From positions 1-41,977 of the IMG/VR virus record IMGVR_UViG_3300024518_002084: a stretch of DNA of 41,977 bases; one strand, given 5' to 3'. Both the position numbers and the translations under genes were made by a program. Positions within the stretch are counted from its first letter, which is position 1. Each line of letters begins with the position of its first letter. Source of the stretch: a virus. Of the stretch, positions 39,196 to 41,977 are shown piece by piece. Under the pieces are notes generated by a model, which was not told the DNA's origin, did no database searches, and saw only the letters and a list, made by a program, of their open reading frames with translations.

Positions 39196-39230
39196 CCCTC
39201 GGCCTTCGGGCCGGGGGTTTCTTGGGTTTT
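39196..39230 (+). terminator. rho-independent terminator after tail tube gene
   Basis: Perfect nine-pair stem CCCTCGGCC/GGCCGGGGG (39196-39204, 39209-39217; one wobble) around a TTCG loop, then TTTCTTGGGTTTT. Third member of the TTCG-terminator plus promoter set (with 15694 and 24625). Confidence 0.88.
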
Positions 39231-39237
39231 GGGTGGC

Positions 39238-39264
39238 TAAATGTGTGCTAGAATGGACGTTAGG
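39238..39264 (+). promoter_or_regulatory. overlapping promoters: TGCTAGAAT and TAAA-N14-GACGTTAGG
   Basis: TGC-TAGAAT (39246-39254), an extended -10, overlaps TAAA (39238-39241) with GACGTTAGG (39256-39264) 14 bases on. Both promoter classes thus share one site, directly after the terminator and 36 bases before the chaperone gene. Confidence 0.55.
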
Positions 39265-39299
39265 AGTAATAGGACCAGAGTTATTTTATAGGAGTAGTT

Positions 39300-40082
39300 A
39301 TGGCAGAGAACACCGTTCCTTCTGTCCCTCGTGAGCGCCGTCTTACAGACTTGTACCGCAAGGGCAAAGAAGTAACGATTGGTGACGACGATGGGGCAAT
39401 CACCGTCTATCTTTCTAAAGTCAGCCAGATCGAGAACAAGAAGGCTGTCGAGAAGGCTCAGGCTGTTCGTGTGAGGCATCTTCGCTTGCTTCACGCTGGT
39501 AGGGATGATCCGGGCCGTGCGCCATACGAAGATCAATTATACGCATTTGGTCTCGATAACTCTGAAGACCTCATTCTGTTAGCTAACACTGAAGTGCTGC
39601 AAGACGAAACTCTTGCTATCATTGCTCGTCTCTCTGAAGAAGAGGGCAGCGAGTGGGCTAAGGATGGGTACCTGACCTCTCTGCAAGAAGCATGGAACGG
39701 TGGCAGCAAGAGCGCCTTCCAATTGGACCCTGAAGATCCTGAAGCGAAAGAGATTGCTACTGAGCTTCTGCGCTTTGAGGGGCTAGTCGAGGAAGAGGTT
39801 GAGATAGCTCGCCGTCAGATCATCGAGGCGCAGTCGATTCGTCCGACTGAGGATCTCATGTATGAGGCTACAAACCGTGTGATCGAAGCTGAATCTAACA
39901 CCATCTGGACTGAAGAGTTCAACCGTTGGCGGCTATTCTACTCAGTGCGCTACAATGATGAGCGTGCACAACGCTACTTCGTGAACCGTCAAGAGATTGA
40001 TGCACTCGATGAAGATGTATACGCCATGTTGTGGGACAACTTCCAGAGTGTAGTATCTACGGTGCCAGAGGCAAAAAGCTAG
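39300..40082 (+). CDS. tail assembly chaperone, upstream frame, 260 aa
   Basis: GGAG upstream of ATG 39300. Helical, charged protein (KVSQIENKKAVEKAQAVRVRHL..., EIARRQIIEAQ) placed between the tube and tape measure genes, the classic G position. It ends EAKS-stop at 40082 within a frame overlapping the next gene, so a -1 slip would give the longer G-T-type fusion. Confidence 0.85.
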   Translation: MAENTVPSVPRERRLTDLYRKGKEVTIGDDDGAITVYLSKVSQIENKKAVEKAQAVRVRHLRLLHAGRDDPGRAPYEDQLYAFGLDNSEDLILLANTEVLQDETLAIIARLSEEEGSEWAKDGYLTSLQEAWNGGSKSAFQLDPEDPEAKEIATELLRFEGLVEEEVEIARRQIIEAQSIRPTEDLMYEATNRVIEAESNTIWTEEFNRWRLFYSVRYNDERAQRYFVNRQEIDALDEDVYAMLWDNFQSVVSTVPEAKS

Positions 40083-40426
40083 GGGGAGATCCAGAGTTCC
40101 TCAGAACCGTTGGTACGGCGATGAAGACGGGAGGGGCGGGAATCCTCTTCCCTGAAGGAACTTCAATCGAGACAGCCCCTTATGAATTTATGGTCGCACT
40201 GGATCAGGCCGTAACAGTTCATGGTTGGATGGAGAATCTACAGAAAGATGAGTTGCCTCCTGTGTGGATGTGGACTCTGGATACTGAGATTAAGATTTGG
40301 TTTGAAAAGGTCAAGCGTGAGCGTGATGAGAAGTACGGCGGTTCGAAGGATAAGAAGGACAGCGCCTTTGATAACGAAGGCCCCGGCATCGAACGAAACG
40401 ATCATGCGGCTAGATTCTACGAATAG
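40031..40426 (+). CDS. tail assembly chaperone, -1 frame part (GT-type extension)
   Basis: The -1 frame is open from 40013 to 40426 and continues across the stop of the 260-aa gene. It has no good Shine-Dalgarno for its own start (GTG 40031), so it is best read as the downstream half of a frameshift product. The content (VALDQAVTVHGWMENLQKDELPPVWMWTL and a Lys-rich end) is unlike the first half. Fusion through 40073-40076 would be about 375 residues. Confidence 0.8.
   Translation: MGQLPECSIYGARGKKLGGDPEFLRTVGTAMKTGGAGILFPEGTSIETAPYEFMVALDQAVTVHGWMENLQKDELPPVWMWTLDTEIKIWFEKVKRERDEKYGGSKDKKDSAFDNEGPGIERNDHAARFYE
40071..40082 (+). other. probable -1 programmed frameshift site
   Basis: In the upstream frame the end reads GCA AAA AGC TAG. 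Lys-tRNA on AAA (40074-40076) can slip back one base onto the A-run (40073-40077), after which the -1 frame reads AAG CTA GGG GGA. The stop is adjacent, which favours slippage. It is not a perfect X-XXY-YYZ heptamer, so a single-tRNA slip is inferred. Confidence 0.6.
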
Positions 40427-40438
40427 GTGATCTAGAGA

Positions 40439-40446
40439 TCCGTTAT
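40439..40446 (+). promoter_or_regulatory. variant intergenic element (TCCGTTAT)
   Basis: TCCGTTAT in the gap before the tape measure gene, 27 bases from ATG 40474. No clear TAAA box. Weak member of the set. Confidence 0.25.
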
Positions 40447-40473
40447 TGTATTAGAGGCTAGATTAGGAGCGGC

Positions 40474-41977
40474 ATGGCTAACGAAGACATCCTGATTAAA
40501 GTAGGCGCTGATTTTAGCGGCGTTGAAAAGGAAATCAAGGAACTTCAAGCTCAGCTAGATCGTCTCGCTAAGCCCACATCAGGGCAGCGTAGCCGATCTG
40601 GTGCTCTTGGTGAGGTTCGTGGTGCTGGTGCTGCCGTCTCTAAGGCTGGTGCCGCTAAGGGCACTATTAGCACAAGGCGTCAAGCTGAGCTGTTCGGTCT
40701 TGAACAGCAGGTGCTGCAAGCTACAGGCGATAAAGCCTTTCTTGGGAAGAGTGGCAAGAATCAGGGCAAGTTTGCTCAAGGCCAAGCTACTAGGGTAATT
40801 AACAAACGTACCGCTGAGTTCGCCAAGTCTCTCGGCATTGATGCTGGCGAGACCGTGCAGTACATGCAGGCGCAGGCTCGTAAGTCTTTTGCTACAGCTA
40901 GAACTGCGTTTGCTCAAACGGATGGTAGCGATGCCGCTCTGCGTGCTTCAACTCAGACTAGGGCTGCTGCGATTGCGGCTAGTCAGGATCGTAACGCTAG
41001 GGGGCAGTTAGGCCCTGCGGGAGCAAGTAGCGCTTCGGTGCGACATCAGCGTGGGCTGGTTAACCAAGAGGCGAGGCTTGCACAACGCATCTCTAAGGCT
41101 GGAACGGACTATGCTGCAGGAGGCAAGGGCGCCGCTGAGGCTGGAACCTTTCTGCGGGTACTTGCTGGCCGCACCAACGAAGCTGGCATAGCTACTGCCA
41201 CGGCTACTAGAGCACAGCAGCTTCTTGCGGCCAGTGTCGGCACTGAGACTAAGGCTGCTAGTGTCGCTGCTGTTGCTACCGAGGGTGTGGCGGTTGCGCA
41301 AAAGGGTCTTACCGCTGTCACTAGGAAGCTTCAGGCTAAGTACAGTGCCCTATTAGCCACTACGAGCAATGCTAAAGAGTATGGCCGTCGAGTTAATCAG
41401 GCGCAAGACGAGGTTAAACAGAAGACTCAACAGGTCAGAGACGAGCGTAACCGTGGTTACGGTGCGCAGGGCTTTGGTGCCCTCAATCCGAATATCAGGC
41501 GTGGCCCCGCTGGCCCGATTGATTACAATCAGATGCGCCCACTGTATGGACCGGCAGTTCCTCCACCGAGGCCACCGGTACCACCGAAGGCTCCGAAGCT
41601 TGGTGGCGGTGCACCTGATCCCGGTCAAAAAGGATTCTTGGGTGGGATCGACTTTAAGCGTGGCCTCACCTCATCCATCCAGTATGGTCTCCCCGCTGCT
41701 GCTCTTTATGGTGGTATTGGCGCTCTTTCTGGTGCGTTCAAGACGGCACAGGAACTCGAAGTTGAGTTCGGCATCTTGGAGAACCAGCTTGAAAACATCG
41801 GTGCTTTGGGCGACACCAGCTTTTCGGAGGTCCGTGAGAGCATTGAGGGCATTGCTGTAACAACCGGTCAGTCTGTTGTCGAGTTTGCAAAACTAGAACG
41901 TCAATTGTTTGGCGCATTCTCTGCTCTAGATGAACAGAACAATCCTGAATTGACTAAAATTGCACTACCTGAGCTGG
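40474..41977 (+). CDS. tape measure protein, N-terminal 501 aa (runs off the window)
   Basis: ATG 40474 after TTAGGAGCGGC; the frame is open to the window end with no stop. It begins MANEDILIKVGADFSGVEKEI, a typical tape measure start, followed by long Ala/Gln/Lys-rich helical repeats, a Pro-rich link (VPPPRPPVPPKAPK near 365-385) and a hydrophobic patch (QYGLPAAALYGGIGALSGAF). The final part IAVTTGQSVVEFAKLERQLF matches the TGQSxxEF-type segment common to tape measure proteins. The length of this gene sets tail length. Confidence 0.93.
   Translation, partial: MANEDILIKVGADFSGVEKEIKELQAQLDRLAKPTSGQRSRSGALGEVRGAGAAVSKAGAAKGTISTRRQAELFGLEQQVLQATGDKAFLGKSGKNQGKFAQGQATRVINKRTAEFAKSLGIDAGETVQYMQAQARKSFATARTAFAQTDGSDAALRASTQTRAAAIAASQDRNARGQLGPAGASSASVRHQRGLVNQEARLAQRISKAGTDYAAGGKGAAEAGTFLRVLAGRTNEAGIATATATRAQQLLAASVGTETKAASVAAVATEGVAVAQKGLTAVTRKLQAKYSALLATTSNAKEYGRRVNQAQDEVKQKTQQVRDERNRGYGAQGFGALNPNIRRGPAGPIDYNQMRPLYGPAVPPPRPPVPPKAPKLGGGAPDPGQKGFLGGIDFKRGLTSSIQYGLPAAALYGGIGALSGAFKTAQELEVEFGILENQLENIGALGDTSFSEVRESIEGIAVTTGQSVVEFAKLERQLFGAFSALDEQNNPELTKIALPEL

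Overview
The window is a contiguous piece of a tailed-phage (Caudoviricetes) genome with long-tailed, siphovirus-type morphology. The right edge cuts into the tape measure gene. Several features point to an actinobacterial host: an Amidase_2 plus peptidoglycan-binding endolysin of the kind common in actinobacteriophages, a WhiG/FliA-type sigma factor, an HTH protein beside the terminase, and probable leaderless transcripts. The host genus cannot be told from the sequence. No integrase, repressor or other lysogeny gene is visible here.

Layout. 1-424 is a non-coding leader with one good promoter. 425-9242 holds small early-type genes on both strands: a PhoH-like ATPase and the endolysin on +; a HAD nucleotidase-like protein, ThyX and a metallophosphoesterase on -; and several short CxxC (zinc-ribbon-like) proteins. 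9243-9719 is a 477-base gap with at least seven hairpins and promoters on both strands, possibly a structured RNA or leader. 9720-15666 carries the phage sigma factor, a GH16-like glycanase on a coiled coil, tRNA-Asn(GTT), tRNA-Tyr(GTA), a class II ribonucleotide reductase, a winged-helix protein and a holin candidate. 15765-17838 has a RuvC-like nuclease and two packaging-associated proteins.

17835-26738 is the head module: large terminase, portal, probable protease, scaffold with an internal start, a small capsid-associated protein, major capsid protein and connector proteins. 26747-36706 is a 10-kb block of fibre and receptor-binding proteins. It contains two large proteins that each carry a serine alpha/beta-hydrolase (esterase-like) domain; the second also has 18 copies of a roughly 20-residue YQN repeat. 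36719-41977 holds small tail genes, the tail tube protein, tail assembly chaperones with a probable -1 frameshift, and the tape measure protein.

How the parts may work together. ThyX, the B12-dependent reductase and the nucleotidase-like protein feed nucleotide supply. The glycanase and the two esterase-like domains suggest a virion that attacks a decorated surface polysaccharide. Control appears to use two promoter classes. One is an extended -10 of the host sigma70 type (TG-N-TATAAT-like), in three cases directly behind a TTCG-loop terminator and in some cases placed so that the mRNA would start at the ATG. The other is a recurring intergenic element, GCCGTTAGG, sometimes with TAAA 14-16 bases upstream. 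It resembles the TAAA-N15-GCCGATAA promoter of FliA/WhiG sigma factors, and the phage encodes such a sigma factor. This possible phage-sigma regulon, and the structured region beside the sigma gene, are the two most interesting signals.
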